Below, one piece after another: positions 55,881-64,000 of a stretch of DNA of 64,000 nucleotides. The notes beneath the pieces are model-generated. The model ran no database searches. It was not told the DNA's origin and saw only the letters and a program-made list of their open reading frames with translations. How positions within the stretch are numbered: the stretch's first letter is position 1; every line of letters begins with the position of its first letter. The position numbers and the translations under genes are program-made. The stretch is from the NCBI GenBank assembly GCA_013204585.1, contig JABMNL010000040.1, positions 184,411 through 248,410 on the forward strand. The letters are read 5' to 3'. This stretch comes from SAR202 cluster bacterium (lineage in GTDB: Bacteria; Chloroflexota; Dehalococcoidia; Lucifugimonadales; UBA3495).

Positions 55881-57743
55881 ATGCCTCTACCTTTGGTAGA
55901 ACATCGCCTCCAGGCGACCCCTGAAAAGCCCGGCGTCTACTTGATGAAGGATCCTCGGGGCACTGTGCTGTACGTCGGCAAAGCCAGTATCCTCCGCAAT
56001 CGTCTCCGGTCTTACTTCGGCTCTCAAACTAACCTGCCCAACAAGATTCGCCGGATGCTGAGTCATCTGCACGACTTCGAGTACATCGTCACCGATTCCG
56101 AAGCCGAGGCCCTGATACTTGAGAACACCCTCATCAAGCGGTACAAGCCCCGTTACAACGCCCGGCTAAAAGACGACAAGACCTACCCCTATCTCAAGAT
56201 TGATTTGACCGAGGAATTCCCCCGGGTCTACATCACTCGCCGGGTGGCCAAAGACGGGGCCCGCTATTTTGGCCCCTTCGCCACATCGGGCACTGTGCGA
56301 AAAACCATGGATCTGGTCAAGCGGTTATTCCCCTACCGCTCCTGCACCAAGAACATCACCGGCAAAGACCCCCGGCCCTGCCTCGAGTATTACATCAACC
56401 GCTGCGTGGCACCTTGCACCGGCATCGCCAGCAAAGAGGACTACGCCAAGGTTATCAACCAGGTTGTCATGTTCATGGAGGGCGACACCGAAACGGTGAC
56501 CAAAGACTTGAGCGACAACATGGAGCTGGCTTCGGAAAACCTGGAGTTCGAACGGGCCGCGGTGCTCCGCGACCGGATGAAGGCTGTTGAGAAAGTAGCC
56601 GAAGAACAGCGAATTACCGTCGACTCAAATCCCGTCAGCGACATGGACGTCATCGCCCTCGCCCAGGGCAGTAACGAGAGCTGGGTAGAGGTGTTCTTCG
56701 TCCGAAAGGGCAAGCTCATCGGCCGAGAGCATTTCTTCATGGAAGGCACCCAAGACGACACCGAGACGTTGGTGTTGGGGCAGTTCGTGAAGCAGTATTA
56801 CCAAACGGCCCTGGTGATTCCCCCCAGGGTGGTGGTTCAGCACATGCCCGAAGACAACGAAACCATCACTGAATGGCTGCGCCAAACCCGTGGCGGCGCA
56901 GTACGGTTGGTCTGTCCCCAACGAGGCGTCCATAAGCAGTTGGTGGATACCGTGGCGGATAATGCCCGTCAGGGATTGATTCAGCACCGGATTAAATGGC
57001 TAGACAACTCAGACATTATTCAGCAGGCAATGTCTGAGCTAGAAGAGGAGCTTAGCCTGCCCCTGCCGCTCAGAAGGATGGAGTGTTACGACATCTCCCA
57101 TATTCAGGGCACCAATACCGTGGCCAGCATGGTGGTGTTTGAAGACGGCAAACCCAAACCGGCCCATTACCGCCGTTTCAAGATTAAGACCGTTGCTGGC
57201 GTCGACGATTTTGAAAGCATGCGCGAAGTACTCCGCCGCCGGTTCAAGCGCTTGGCGGCCGCCAGGGCTGCTGAGAAACGGGGCGAGGGTGAAGGAGCCG
57301 GAGTCGACAGTTTCGGCGTGATTCCCGACTTGGTACTCATCGACGGCGGCAAGGGTCAACTCTCCGCTGCCTTGGAAGTATTCTTGGAGTTGGGACTGGA
57401 CGACGTACCATTGGCATCGTTGGCCAAGGAGAACGAAGAGCTGTTCGTTCCCCACACCCCAGAGCCGATTATTTTACCCAGAACCTCTCAGGCCCTGTAC
57501 TTGGTGCAGCGCATCCGCGACGAGGCCCACCGGTTCGCCATCACCTACCACCGGAACCTACGCAGCAAGAGCAGCCTGCGTTCTGCCATCGACAATGTCA
57601 CGGGTATCGGGCCCAAACGTAAAAAAATGCTGATGCGCAAATTCGGTACATTAAAGGGTATCAAAGAAGCAGCGGTAGACGACTTGGCATCGGCCCCCGG
57701 CATGACACGCTCCCTGGCGATTAGGCTAAAACAAACCCTCTAG
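55881..57743 (+). CDS. uvrC: Excinuclease ABC subunit C
   Basis: Makes both incisions in nucleotide excision repair with UvrAB, 620 aa. GIY-YIG nuclease at the N-terminus (PGVYLMKDPRGTVLYVGKAS), a Cys-rich segment (RSCTKNI, RPCLEYYINRCVAPCTG), UVR motif (NLEFERAAVLRDRM), the RNase H-like nuclease (MECYDISHIQGTNTVASMVV, DLVLIDGGKGQLSAA) and a C-terminal HhH pair (VTGIGPKRKKMLMRKFG). Length and order are standard. Confidence 0.96.
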   Translation: MPLPLVEHRLQATPEKPGVYLMKDPRGTVLYVGKASILRNRLRSYFGSQTNLPNKIRRMLSHLHDFEYIVTDSEAEALILENTLIKRYKPRYNARLKDDKTYPYLKIDLTEEFPRVYITRRVAKDGARYFGPFATSGTVRKTMDLVKRLFPYRSCTKNITGKDPRPCLEYYINRCVAPCTGIASKEDYAKVINQVVMFMEGDTETVTKDLSDNMELASENLEFERAAVLRDRMKAVEKVAEEQRITVDSNPVSDMDVIALAQGSNESWVEVFFVRKGKLIGREHFFMEGTQDDTETLVLGQFVKQYYQTALVIPPRVVVQHMPEDNETITEWLRQTRGGAVRLVCPQRGVHKQLVDTVADNARQGLIQHRIKWLDNSDIIQQAMSELEEELSLPLPLRRMECYDISHIQGTNTVASMVVFEDGKPKPAHYRRFKIKTVAGVDDFESMREVLRRRFKRLAAARAAEKRGEGEGAGVDSFGVIPDLVLIDGGKGQLSAALEVFLELGLDDVPLASLAKENEELFVPHTPEPIILPRTSQALYLVQRIRDEAHRFAITYHRNLRSKSSLRSAIDNVTGIGPKRKKMLMRKFGTLKGIKEAAVDDLASAPGMTRSLAIRLKQTL

Positions 57744-57914
57744 CCCGCCATCCGGCACGACTAGCCCACGCCTGTACTCCTCCTAGCCTTACACTTATAC
57801 CCGTTATCCTGTTGCCATTGGGCCAGGCGTAATGTACGATGTACCCCCGCGCCTGGCAATGGGTATCCCTTTCTGCCTGCCGCGTGTCTCCGATTCAACT
57901 CTATAAATGTAAAC

Positions 57915-58676
57915 ATGGTTAAAGTTTCAATATCGCTGCCCAACAACACACAGATTACCTTCGAGTCTGATAAGGCCGAGGTACTACACGACGTTGTGGG
58001 TATGGTACTGCGGGATTTGCCCCGCGACCTGATGGCTGCACCACCAGCCAATTCGCCGGTAACACCCCAGGCAAATACCCCTCAGCCAGTAGCTGTACCC
58101 GAGGAAAAAAGTACCAGCGTAGCAGTGTCGGTGCCGTCAGCCCCTGTGGCCCCAGCACCAGAACCAGAACCTGCTCCTCAAGTAATGGCTCCAGCGCCCG
58201 AACCTGCCCTTCAAGTAGCCGCTCCGGCGGCTTCACCACCGGCAGAATCACCGGCCATACCAGCACCAGCCGCCACCCATGAGCCGCCTGCGCCCGCCAA
58301 TGGCAACGGAAACGGTAATGGTAACGGCCACGCGAACGGTAACGGACATGACGCCATCGAAATGCCGACCGAACTCCTCTCCGAAGAGGGCCGCGAAAGC
58401 TTCGTAGCCTTTTGCCACGGAGCTAATCCCTTGGGCGACATGCGCCGGGTAGTGGTCGCCGCCGAGGGCGCCAGCCGTCATTTCGAATTAGACGGTGTGA
58501 ACGCCGACGACCTGGGGTTGCTCTTCGATATGGCCGGATGGCGCCGGCCAGGCAACTTCACCCAGACTCTCCGCAATGCCGCCCGTTCCAAGTTCGGCTG
58601 GCTAGAACGCATCCCCGGCCGCTCCGGTCGCTACGCCGCCACCGCGTTAGGTCTCGAAAAAACCATCAACAGCTAA
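57915..58676 (+). CDS. Two-domain protein with Pro/Ala and Asn-Gly linkers, unknown
   Basis: 253 aa. A short N-terminal domain (VKVSISLPNNTQITFESDK, about 1-42), a long Pro/Ala/Glu-rich linker, an Asn-Gly repeat (NGNGNGNGHANGNGHD, near 130) and a C-terminal winged-helix-like region of about 105 residues (NADDLGLLFDMAGWRRP, RSKFGWLERIPGRSGRYAAT). The Asn-Gly repeat also occurs in the recombinase at 54296. No known family; the C-terminal half looks nucleic-acid binding (inference). Confidence 0.55.
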   Translation: MVKVSISLPNNTQITFESDKAEVLHDVVGMVLRDLPRDLMAAPPANSPVTPQANTPQPVAVPEEKSTSVAVSVPSAPVAPAPEPEPAPQVMAPAPEPALQVAAPAASPPAESPAIPAPAATHEPPAPANGNGNGNGNGHANGNGHDAIEMPTELLSEEGRESFVAFCHGANPLGDMRRVVVAAEGASRHFELDGVNADDLGLLFDMAGWRRPGNFTQTLRNAARSKFGWLERIPGRSGRYAATALGLEKTINS

Positions 58677-58804
58677 GGCGGCTCAGCCGCGTTTTCATGG
58701 GCATTCCTTCCCCATTTAGTTATTCGTAGTTCCTGCACGCACGCCCAAGAAATACGTATAATGGCTGGCGGGCAAACACCTGGTAGGAGATTACTTAAAC
58801 CTGG

Positions 58805-59548
58805 ATGGAACTACTAAAAACAGCACCCAAAAGAGCCATGGCCGTTACGCCACATCCCGACGACTGTGAAGGTGGTTGTGGCGGAGCGCTGGCCAAATGG
58901 GTGAAAGAATCGGGAACCGTTGGGTCCGTAGTAATGTGTACCAGCGGAAACAAAGGCACCGGCGACCGGGAGATGACCCCAGATCGGTTGGCTGCCACTA
59001 GGCAGGTCGAGCAACGCGCCGCCTCGGATCTGATTGGCATCGACGATGTAGTTTTCCTGGCCCATCCCGACGGTGGACTGGAAGACTCAGAATTGTTCCG
59101 CAGTCAGGTGACCAGGGAAATACGCCGGTTCAAACCAGACCTGATCCTCTGCATCGACCCCTACCGCAGCACCACCCACACTCACCGCGACCACCGTAAG
59201 AGCGGACAGGTGGCCTTGGACGCAGCGTTCTCCTACGCATGGAGCTACCAGCACTTCCCAGAGCAGATCACAGAAGAGGGATTAGAACCGCACCGAGTGA
59301 CGCAAGCCTTCCTTTGGGGCAGTGAAGAGCCCGACGTTTTTGTCGATATTGAACCCTACCTGGACGTCAAGGTAGATGCTCTAGGAGCCCACGCCAGCCA
59401 GATGTCTTCGACCAGGGAAGAACGGCTAGAACGCATCAAGACCAACTCAAGTCGCCACAAAGAAATCTCCGGGTTGGACTATGCCGAAGGCTTCCGCCGC
59501 ATAACCTTCAACCTAGGGTCGCTGGACTGGCAACTGCTCCACACCTAG
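58805..59548 (+). CDS. PIG-L family deacetylase
   Basis: 247 aa zinc-dependent N-deacetylase (LmbE/MshB/GlcNAc-PI de-N-acetylase fold). The metal and catalytic motif is TPHPDDCEGGCGG near residue 20, with Asp/His in HTHRDHRKSGQ near 126. Substrates of this group are N-acetyl sugars and sugar conjugates; the real one is not readable. No strong ribosome site. Confidence 0.88.
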   Translation: MELLKTAPKRAMAVTPHPDDCEGGCGGALAKWVKESGTVGSVVMCTSGNKGTGDREMTPDRLAATRQVEQRAASDLIGIDDVVFLAHPDGGLEDSELFRSQVTREIRRFKPDLILCIDPYRSTTHTHRDHRKSGQVALDAAFSYAWSYQHFPEQITEEGLEPHRVTQAFLWGSEEPDVFVDIEPYLDVKVDALGAHASQMSSTREERLERIKTNSSRHKEISGLDYAEGFRRITFNLGSLDWQLLHT

Positions 59549-59619
59549 GGGCCAAGCGCGTCACTGCCCCGGTTCTATGTCATTAAACCCGCGGCTAGCT
59601 CCTCGAACCACGTCCCATC

Positions 59620-59712
59620 GTCATTCCGGCGGACGCCGGAATCCAGATTGGCTGCCGCCATTACCTCACATGCTATACAAGCACCCTGGATTCCAGCTTT
59701 CGCTGGAATGAC
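59620..59712. repeat. Inverted repeat pair of the GTCATTCC...GGAATCCAG type
   Basis: Two 27-bp arms (59620-59646 and 59686-59712) match at 23 of 27 positions in inverted order, and each can also fold on itself. Repeats of this form are widespread between genes in bacteria. They lie in the 180-base gap between the convergent PIG-L and MmcB-like genes. Confidence 0.8.
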
Positions 59713-59727
59713 TGGCGATTAATTGGC

Positions 59728-60480
59728 TTACTGAACAACGTCACGCGAAAACCCCATCCCCTGTGACCGCATCATCGACGTGGTATTGCTCCGAGCAATG
59801 GCGCGCAAAAAATTGGAGACTATTCCGGAGTTCTTGCGGACCTCTTTCCGGGGGGCGGGGAAGGAGACGGCGGGAGTCTCGTCCAGCAGACCCCATTGGG
59901 GTGGCAAGCTGCTGCGGGTGACGATGCCATTGGGGGCGATTAGGTAGTGGAAGTCGGCGATGCCCATGAACTTGGGGTCGTGGAACTTGGTGCTGAACGA
60001 CGCGACTCGGTTGCAGTACGCTTCCTCTTTGCCAGCAATCCGGCGGTAGTCGGCCAAGGCCTGCTTGAACGCTAAGACTTCTCGCCAAGTCTCAGGGTTG
60101 GTCTCTTTGGCGTAATCCACAGCCTGACGCAGGGTCTCCTTTGCCAGTTCAGTCCGGCCTGTGACGATTTGCTCTCGTTCCTGTAGCTCTGAGAAGTCGC
60201 CTGCGGTGTGGTCGTCGCGGGAGAAGTCCGACTTGCTGGACTTTACCTCAACAATATAGAAGGTGTTCTGTGGCCCCACCGCCGCCAGGTCTACAATGCG
60301 CCCGCCCGGGCCTTCCAACTTCACTTCGAGTCCGATGACCCGGCAACCTGCTTCGTGGTACAACCACTCCCACGCCGCCATCTTCAGGTCGTAGGTCAGC
60401 GCGGTCTCGTTGCCTCGTTTAAAGGGGCCGAAAGCCACCGCCAAGTCCACCATCAACCAACACGCCTCATCATCAAACAC
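59728..60480 (-). CDS. MmcB-like protein with PD-(D/E)XK nuclease fold
   Basis: 250 aa. The motif DLAAVGPQNTFYIVEVKSSK supplies Asp and Glu-x-Lys of the restriction-endonuclease-like core, and the surroundings match the MmcB family named for DNA repair. The segments IADFHYLIAPNG and AYCNRVASFSTKFHD are also typical. The C-terminal 50 residues are basic and less conserved. Activity is inferred only from the fold. Confidence 0.8.
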   Translation of the reverse strand: MFDDEACWLMVDLAVAFGPFKRGNETALTYDLKMAAWEWLYHEAGCRVIGLEVKLEGPGGRIVDLAAVGPQNTFYIVEVKSSKSDFSRDDHTAGDFSELQEREQIVTGRTELAKETLRQAVDYAKETNPETWREVLAFKQALADYRRIAGKEEAYCNRVASFSTKFHDPKFMGIADFHYLIAPNGIVTRSSLPPQWGLLDETPAVSFPAPRKEVRKNSGIVSNFLRAIARSNTTSMMRSQGMGFSRDVVQ

Positions 60481-60714
60481 CTACCCAATCCGCTTGGAAA
60501 TAATAATGATGACGCCACTGTTGGTGGTTTTCAATGTGCAGGTGTCTCAGCTTCACATTCACCCAGGCAAGACGTACCAGGCAGTAGGATCATGTCACGG
60601 CAACAAGTCTTGGAACAAATAAACGCATCAGATTTCAGTTGACCCGGCCAGAATACCCTCTTATAGTTCGGGCCATCCCAAGGAATCATCACTGAAAAGG
60701 TAAATAGCCCGAAT

Positions 60715-62010
60715 ATGTCGGAAACCAACCCGGAAACCAACGCAGAAACCAACCCGGATAATTCAACTGAACAAAAACGCCGTGGTTGGCGCGGCACTGC
60801 ACCGTTTATCTTGACCGGCCTCAGCGGAGGCCATGCGGTTTTTCACTGGTTCAGCCAGAGCTTCTTTGTAATGCTACCGGAGGTGGTCGCCACCTTTGGT
60901 CTAAGCGGGCTTCAAGTTGGCGCCATCGCCGCTACACGCGAGATGGTGTCCGGCATCATCGCCCTCCCCGGTGGCGTGGTAACCGATATGCTTCGTCGAC
61001 ACTGGGGCTCGGTGTTGGCCAGTTGCATGGCTTTGTTTGGTGTTGGTTGGCTGTTAATGGGGATTGCGCCGGTTTATCCAATGCTATTACTGGGTATGGC
61101 AGTGGTAGCAATGGCGGCTTCCATGTGGCACCTGCCGGCCACAGCAGCCCTGTCGCGGCGGTTCGTCCACCGGCGTGGCTCTGCCCTGTCGCTCCACGGA
61201 GTCGGCGGCAACGTCGGGGACGTACTCGGTCCGGCATTAACCGGTGTCCTGCTCCTGTCCCTTAGCTGGAGGGGTATTCTCAGCATCTACGCCGCTGTTC
61301 CCTTGTTCCTAGCCTTCGTGGTCTTTTGGGCCTTTCGTGACTTAGGTCGGTCCGATTCCCAGGACGTCCGGTCTGCCGGATTCAAGGAGCAAATGTCCAG
61401 CACCCGTCACTCGTTCAAAGAGCACCCTCGTCTATGGGGAATTATGGCCGTGGCCGGTCTGCGTGGCATGGCTAATGTAGCGTTTCTTCCCTTCCTAGCC
61501 CTATATCTTGGGCTTGACGAGGAGTTGGGCTTGGGCAATGCATCTCTGGGACTGCATATCGCGCTGCTAGTAGGGGTAGGAGTCGTGGCCACTCCAGTCA
61601 CAGGCTACATTTCCGACCGCGTAGGCAGGAAGCTAGTGCTGATTCCAGGGATGCTGGGGCTCTGTATTCTGACTGCGCTGCTAGTCCCCTTCGGTGAAGG
61701 GATAGGGCTGATTGTCATATTGGCTTTGCTGGGCACCTTCTTGTTCAGCGACCAGCCCATCCTAACCGCAGCCGCTCTCGATGTTGTTGGCGAAAAAGTG
61801 GCGGCGAGCACGCTGGGAGTATTCTCTTTCTCCAGGTTCGTGCTGGCAGCAGCATCCCCGCTCATCGCCGGTAAGTTGTTTGACGCCCAAGGGATAGAAG
61901 CCACTTTCTTCTACATCTCAGGGATATATCTGCTGGGAACGGTGGTATTGCTGCTAGTGCCGCTGGCCGGACCAAGGGTAAGTTTGAATGAAGGTCAGCA
62001 CCGCCATTAA
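60715..62010 (+). CDS. MFS transporter
   Basis: 431 aa, about twelve hydrophobic segments, no clear substrate. The N-terminus carries a short Asn/Glu/Thr repeat (ETNPETNAETNPDN) before the first helix (PFILTGLSGGHAVFHWF). The second MFS half-motif is GYISDRVGRKLVLIPG (about residue 297). The N-terminal half shows ALPGGVVTDMLRRHWG in the corresponding loop. It is convergent with the LLM gene. Confidence 0.87.
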   Translation: MSETNPETNAETNPDNSTEQKRRGWRGTAPFILTGLSGGHAVFHWFSQSFFVMLPEVVATFGLSGLQVGAIAATREMVSGIIALPGGVVTDMLRRHWGSVLASCMALFGVGWLLMGIAPVYPMLLLGMAVVAMAASMWHLPATAALSRRFVHRRGSALSLHGVGGNVGDVLGPALTGVLLLSLSWRGILSIYAAVPLFLAFVVFWAFRDLGRSDSQDVRSAGFKEQMSSTRHSFKEHPRLWGIMAVAGLRGMANVAFLPFLALYLGLDEELGLGNASLGLHIALLVGVGVVATPVTGYISDRVGRKLVLIPGMLGLCILTALLVPFGEGIGLIVILALLGTFLFSDQPILTAAALDVVGEKVAASTLGVFSFSRFVLAAASPLIAGKLFDAQGIEATFFYISGIYLLGTVVLLLVPLAGPRVSLNEGQHRH

Positions 62011-62037
62011 TCGACGACGAACAGTCTCGCCGTCAGA

Positions 62038-63060
62038 TTAGCTCAAGTCCTTCAACCTGCGGACCATCTTCCGCATCTGCGCTTCTTCGGGTGGGTTTTG
62101 GCTGTAGACGGTGAAACTTACTTCGTCCAGCAGACCGCCGTAGCGACGGACAAACTCGTCGGCTATCTCGTCGTACTCGCCGGAAACGCAGAAGGCGTCC
62201 AGCATTTCGTCGCTAACCAACTCTCCCATCTCGGCCCACTCGCCCTTCAGGGACATTTCGTGGAGCTGTTGACCAATCTCCTCGAAACCGTGGGCTGCCA
62301 GCACCGGAAAATAGGTGCGGGTGGAAGCATAGAAGGCGATGCGGCGGCGCACGTCGGCCTGCACGGCCTTGATGCTAGAACGGTCCGGCCCCGTAATGAT
62401 GAAACCGCCGCCGGTTATTTTCAGCAAGCTGCTGTCTCTGCCAGCCTTTTGCGCGCCCTTCTCCAAACCGGGCCGCACGACCTTTCTGACGTACTCGGGC
62501 GAGGTCAGGCTGTGCAGCATCAATCCGTCCGAGACCTCGCCAGCCACCTGGCAGTTGTAGCTGTTAACGGCGGCGGTGAATATTTCTGGGGCCGGGTACT
62601 CGCTGGGGCCGGGACTGAAGAATGGAGTCATTAGCGAGAACTGGTAGCTCTTGCCCTGATAGTCCAATTTCTCGCCGGTCTGCCAGCTATGCCAAATGGC
62701 CCGCAACGACTGGACGTATTCGCGCAAACGCGGCCCCGGGGCCTCCCAATTGGTGGAGAACCGACGTTCGATGTGGCCTTTAACCTGGGTGCCCAGTCCC
62801 AGCCGGAACCGGCCTTTGGACAGGTCTTGTAGGTCCCGCGCTAGGTAGGCAGTGGTCATGGGGGAACGGGGGAAGGCGATGGCGACCCGAGTCTCCAGCG
62901 TTACCCGGTTGGTCGATGTCGCAGCCAGGGTCAGCGGCAGAAACGAGTCGTGGGCGGTCTCGTTGCTGGATACCGAGTCGTAGCCCATGTTCTCGGCCCA
63001 TGCGGCCTCGGACGCCACCGATGCCAGGTCTTTGGACGCTAGTCGGTAAGTGACTCGCAT
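62038..63060 (-). CDS. LLM class flavin-dependent oxidoreductase
   Basis: 340 aa luciferase-like TIM barrel. RVTYRLASKDLASVASEAAW, YDSVSSNETAHDSFLPL, RVAIAFPRSPMTTAYLARDLQDLS, KGRFRLGLGTQVKGHIERRF are typical. ATG 63060 is chosen; the open frame upstream to 63177 lies over the pterin dehydratase gene. The stop of that gene is 2 bases upstream, so the two form an operon. Substrate unknown. Confidence 0.88.
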   Translation of the reverse strand: MRVTYRLASKDLASVASEAAWAENMGYDSVSSNETAHDSFLPLTLAATSTNRVTLETRVAIAFPRSPMTTAYLARDLQDLSKGRFRLGLGTQVKGHIERRFSTNWEAPGPRLREYVQSLRAIWHSWQTGEKLDYQGKSYQFSLMTPFFSPGPSEYPAPEIFTAAVNSYNCQVAGEVSDGLMLHSLTSPEYVRKVVRPGLEKGAQKAGRDSSLLKITGGGFIITGPDRSSIKAVQADVRRRIAFYASTRTYFPVLAAHGFEEIGQQLHEMSLKGEWAEMGELVSDEMLDAFCVSGEYDEIADEFVRRYGGLLDEVSFTVYSQNPPEEAQMRKMVRRLKDLS

Positions 63061-63062
63061 GC

Positions 63063-63416
63063 TTAGTCCTTGGGCGATTCCTGGTAGATGTAATCGGACT
63101 TGGACGCCATCACGAAGTCGTTGCGGTGCAGGTTCCGTATCTTGTGCGTCCACCACGTCACCTGGACGCGGCCCCACTCAGTTATCAGCCTCGGGTGATG
63201 TCCCTGGTCCTCGGCCATTTCGCCCAACTGATTGGTGAAGTCCAGGGCCTGCTGGAAGTCCTTGAACTTGAAAACCCGGTCCAACTTGGGAATGCCGTTC
63301 TCGTTAACCAACTCCCAGTCGGGAATCTCCGGGGTTAGTTGGGCCACTTCTTCATCGGTCACACTGGGCGAGTCCCGTCGGCAGGCCTCGCATTTCTCAT
63401 TGTTCAATCCGGCCAT
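63063..63416 (-). CDS. 4a-hydroxytetrahydrobiopterin dehydratase (PCD/DCoH)
   Basis: 117 aa pterin-4a-carbinolamine dehydratase. QGHHPRLITEWGRVQVTWWT and the C-terminal HRNDFVMASKSDYIY hold the catalytic His pair and the family signature. An N-terminal stretch with Cys-x-x-Cys (EKCEACRRDS) is an extra. It forms an operon with the LLM oxidoreductase, but no aromatic amino acid hydroxylase is seen in the window. Confidence 0.93.
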   Translation of the reverse strand: MAGLNNEKCEACRRDSPSVTDEEVAQLTPEIPDWELVNENGIPKLDRVFKFKDFQQALDFTNQLGEMAEDQGHHPRLITEWGRVQVTWWTHKIRNLHRNDFVMASKSDYIYQESPKD

Positions 63417-63619
63417 ATCGGCACCTCTTTGGAAGTCTGAGGGTTCTATGCTGCGCTCGTGTTAGAAAATTTTAGCATAGGGCGGTGGCGAGTATTCCTT
63501 GAGCATATTGCGAAATGCTCTACGGCTCCATGCTACGGGGTGTTATATTCCCACCTGGCAGGTGGGGTATGAATAGTCCGTTGCAATGGACCCCAATGAA
63601 TTGGCATGAGGTGAATGGC

Positions 63620-63898
63620 ATGGAGAAGGTCAATAAATGGAACCACTTTGATTCGGTATCTCTCGGGATATCTCTCGGGTCGGGCATCATCGGCGGCGGA
63701 TTTTTAATCTGGATTGGTACGCTTGGCCACTCAATATTGAATGAACTTGCCAGAGATTTTGGCATAGCATTATTAATAGCGGGAGCAATTGGTTTAACTT
63801 ATGAACTATTTCTTAATGGACGCATGCATCGCAGAACGTATGAAGCGGCTGCGGGATTATTCTTTGAGGTGGACCCGGAAATTCGGACAGGTAGCTAA
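63620..63898 (+). CDS. Small membrane protein, possibly truncated by an IS
   Basis: 92 aa with two hydrophobic segments (SLGISLGSGIIGGGFLIWIG and GIALLIAGAIGLTYELFL). ATG 63620 has GAGG eight bases upstream; the frame opens earlier at 63515 without support. It stops at 63898, right where IS-like sequence begins, so the C-terminus may be cut by the insertion. Function unknown. Confidence 0.5.
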   Translation: MEKVNKWNHFDSVSLGISLGSGIIGGGFLIWIGTLGHSILNELARDFGIALLIAGAIGLTYELFLNGRMHRRTYEAAAGLFFEVDPEIRTGS

Positions 63899-63954
63899 GT
63901 GAGAGTTCCGCTCCTAAAATAGCCACAGCTGTTGCTGTGAGGAAGGAGTGGGAC

Positions 63955-64000
63955 ATGTCAAAAGAGCGGAGGAAGCACAGCCCATCATTCAAGGCCAAGG
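63955..64000 (+). CDS. IS3-type transposase OrfA, start only
   Basis: The last 46 bases encode MSKERRKHSPSFKAK, the typical beginning of an IS3-family OrfA (helix-turn-helix) with AGGAG just before the ATG. The left IS end is probably near 63899 (TGAGAGTTCCGC). The rest lies beyond the window. Confidence 0.75.
   Translation, partial: MSKERRKHSPSFKAK

Overview
The window reads as chromosomal DNA of an uncultured Chloroflexota bacterium, most like the Dehalococcoidia/SAR202 type. This is inferred from the gene mix (two LLM-class flavin oxidoreductases, GMC oxidoreductase, PIG-L deacetylase, DUF1800, PD-(D/E)XK MmcB-like protein, a T-box-controlled ilvB) and from frequent TTG and GTG starts behind good GGAGG sites. 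No rRNA, tRNA or CRISPR array was found. No phylogeny was run.

Layout. 1-9.4 kb: fused accD-accA (runs off the left edge), MFS exporter, SDR, amidohydrolase-like protein, then a minus-strand operon tilS / histidine phosphatase / CNNM transporter, and tsaD. 9.4-14.4 kb: membrane protein, T-box leader with terminator, ilvB, small HTH protein, fumC. 14.55-17.84 kb: an insertion element with a SWIM zinc finger DDE transposase, a divergent operator-promoter region and five small passenger genes, followed by dispersed repeats. 18.4-34.9 kb: GMC oxidoreductase, iron-ADH-like protein, HEPN-like protein, mtaB, MBL hydrolase, DUF1800 and NHL proteins, glnS, gltX, rluD, lspA with an extra zinc ribbon, hydrolase, threonine aldolase. 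35-43 kb: an AT-richer pentapeptide/channel-like gene, isochorismatase-like protein, arrestin-like protein, rarA, LLM oxidoreductase, acyl-CoA carboxylase beta subunit. 43-46.8 kb: folP-folK, groEL, dcd/dut-like gene.

47.2-50.6 kb is the most notable part: a mercury-resistance operon (merR, glutaredoxin-like, merA, merT-like, small CC membrane protein, TlpA-like lipoprotein) in which three genes are each interrupted by in-frame TGA exactly where a redox or metal-binding cysteine is expected. The glutaredoxin-like protein has U-x-x-C, the MerT-like protein has two adjacent TGA codons at the vicinal Cys-Cys position of its first membrane helix, and the TlpA-like lipoprotein has U-x-x-C. A possible SECIS hairpin follows each TGA. 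I read this as a selenocysteine-based mercury uptake and reduction system: MerT imports Hg(II), MerA reduces it, the thioredoxin-fold proteins handle Hg or keep thiols/selenols reduced, and MerR controls the set from a promoter with a stretched 20-bp spacer.

50.8-64 kb: queG, EVE protein, thiolase-like protein, xerC/D-type recombinase, uvrC flanked by two unknown proteins, PIG-L deacetylase, MmcB-like nuclease-fold protein, MFS transporter, LLM oxidoreductase, pterin dehydratase, a small membrane protein, and the start of an IS3-type transposase at the right edge.
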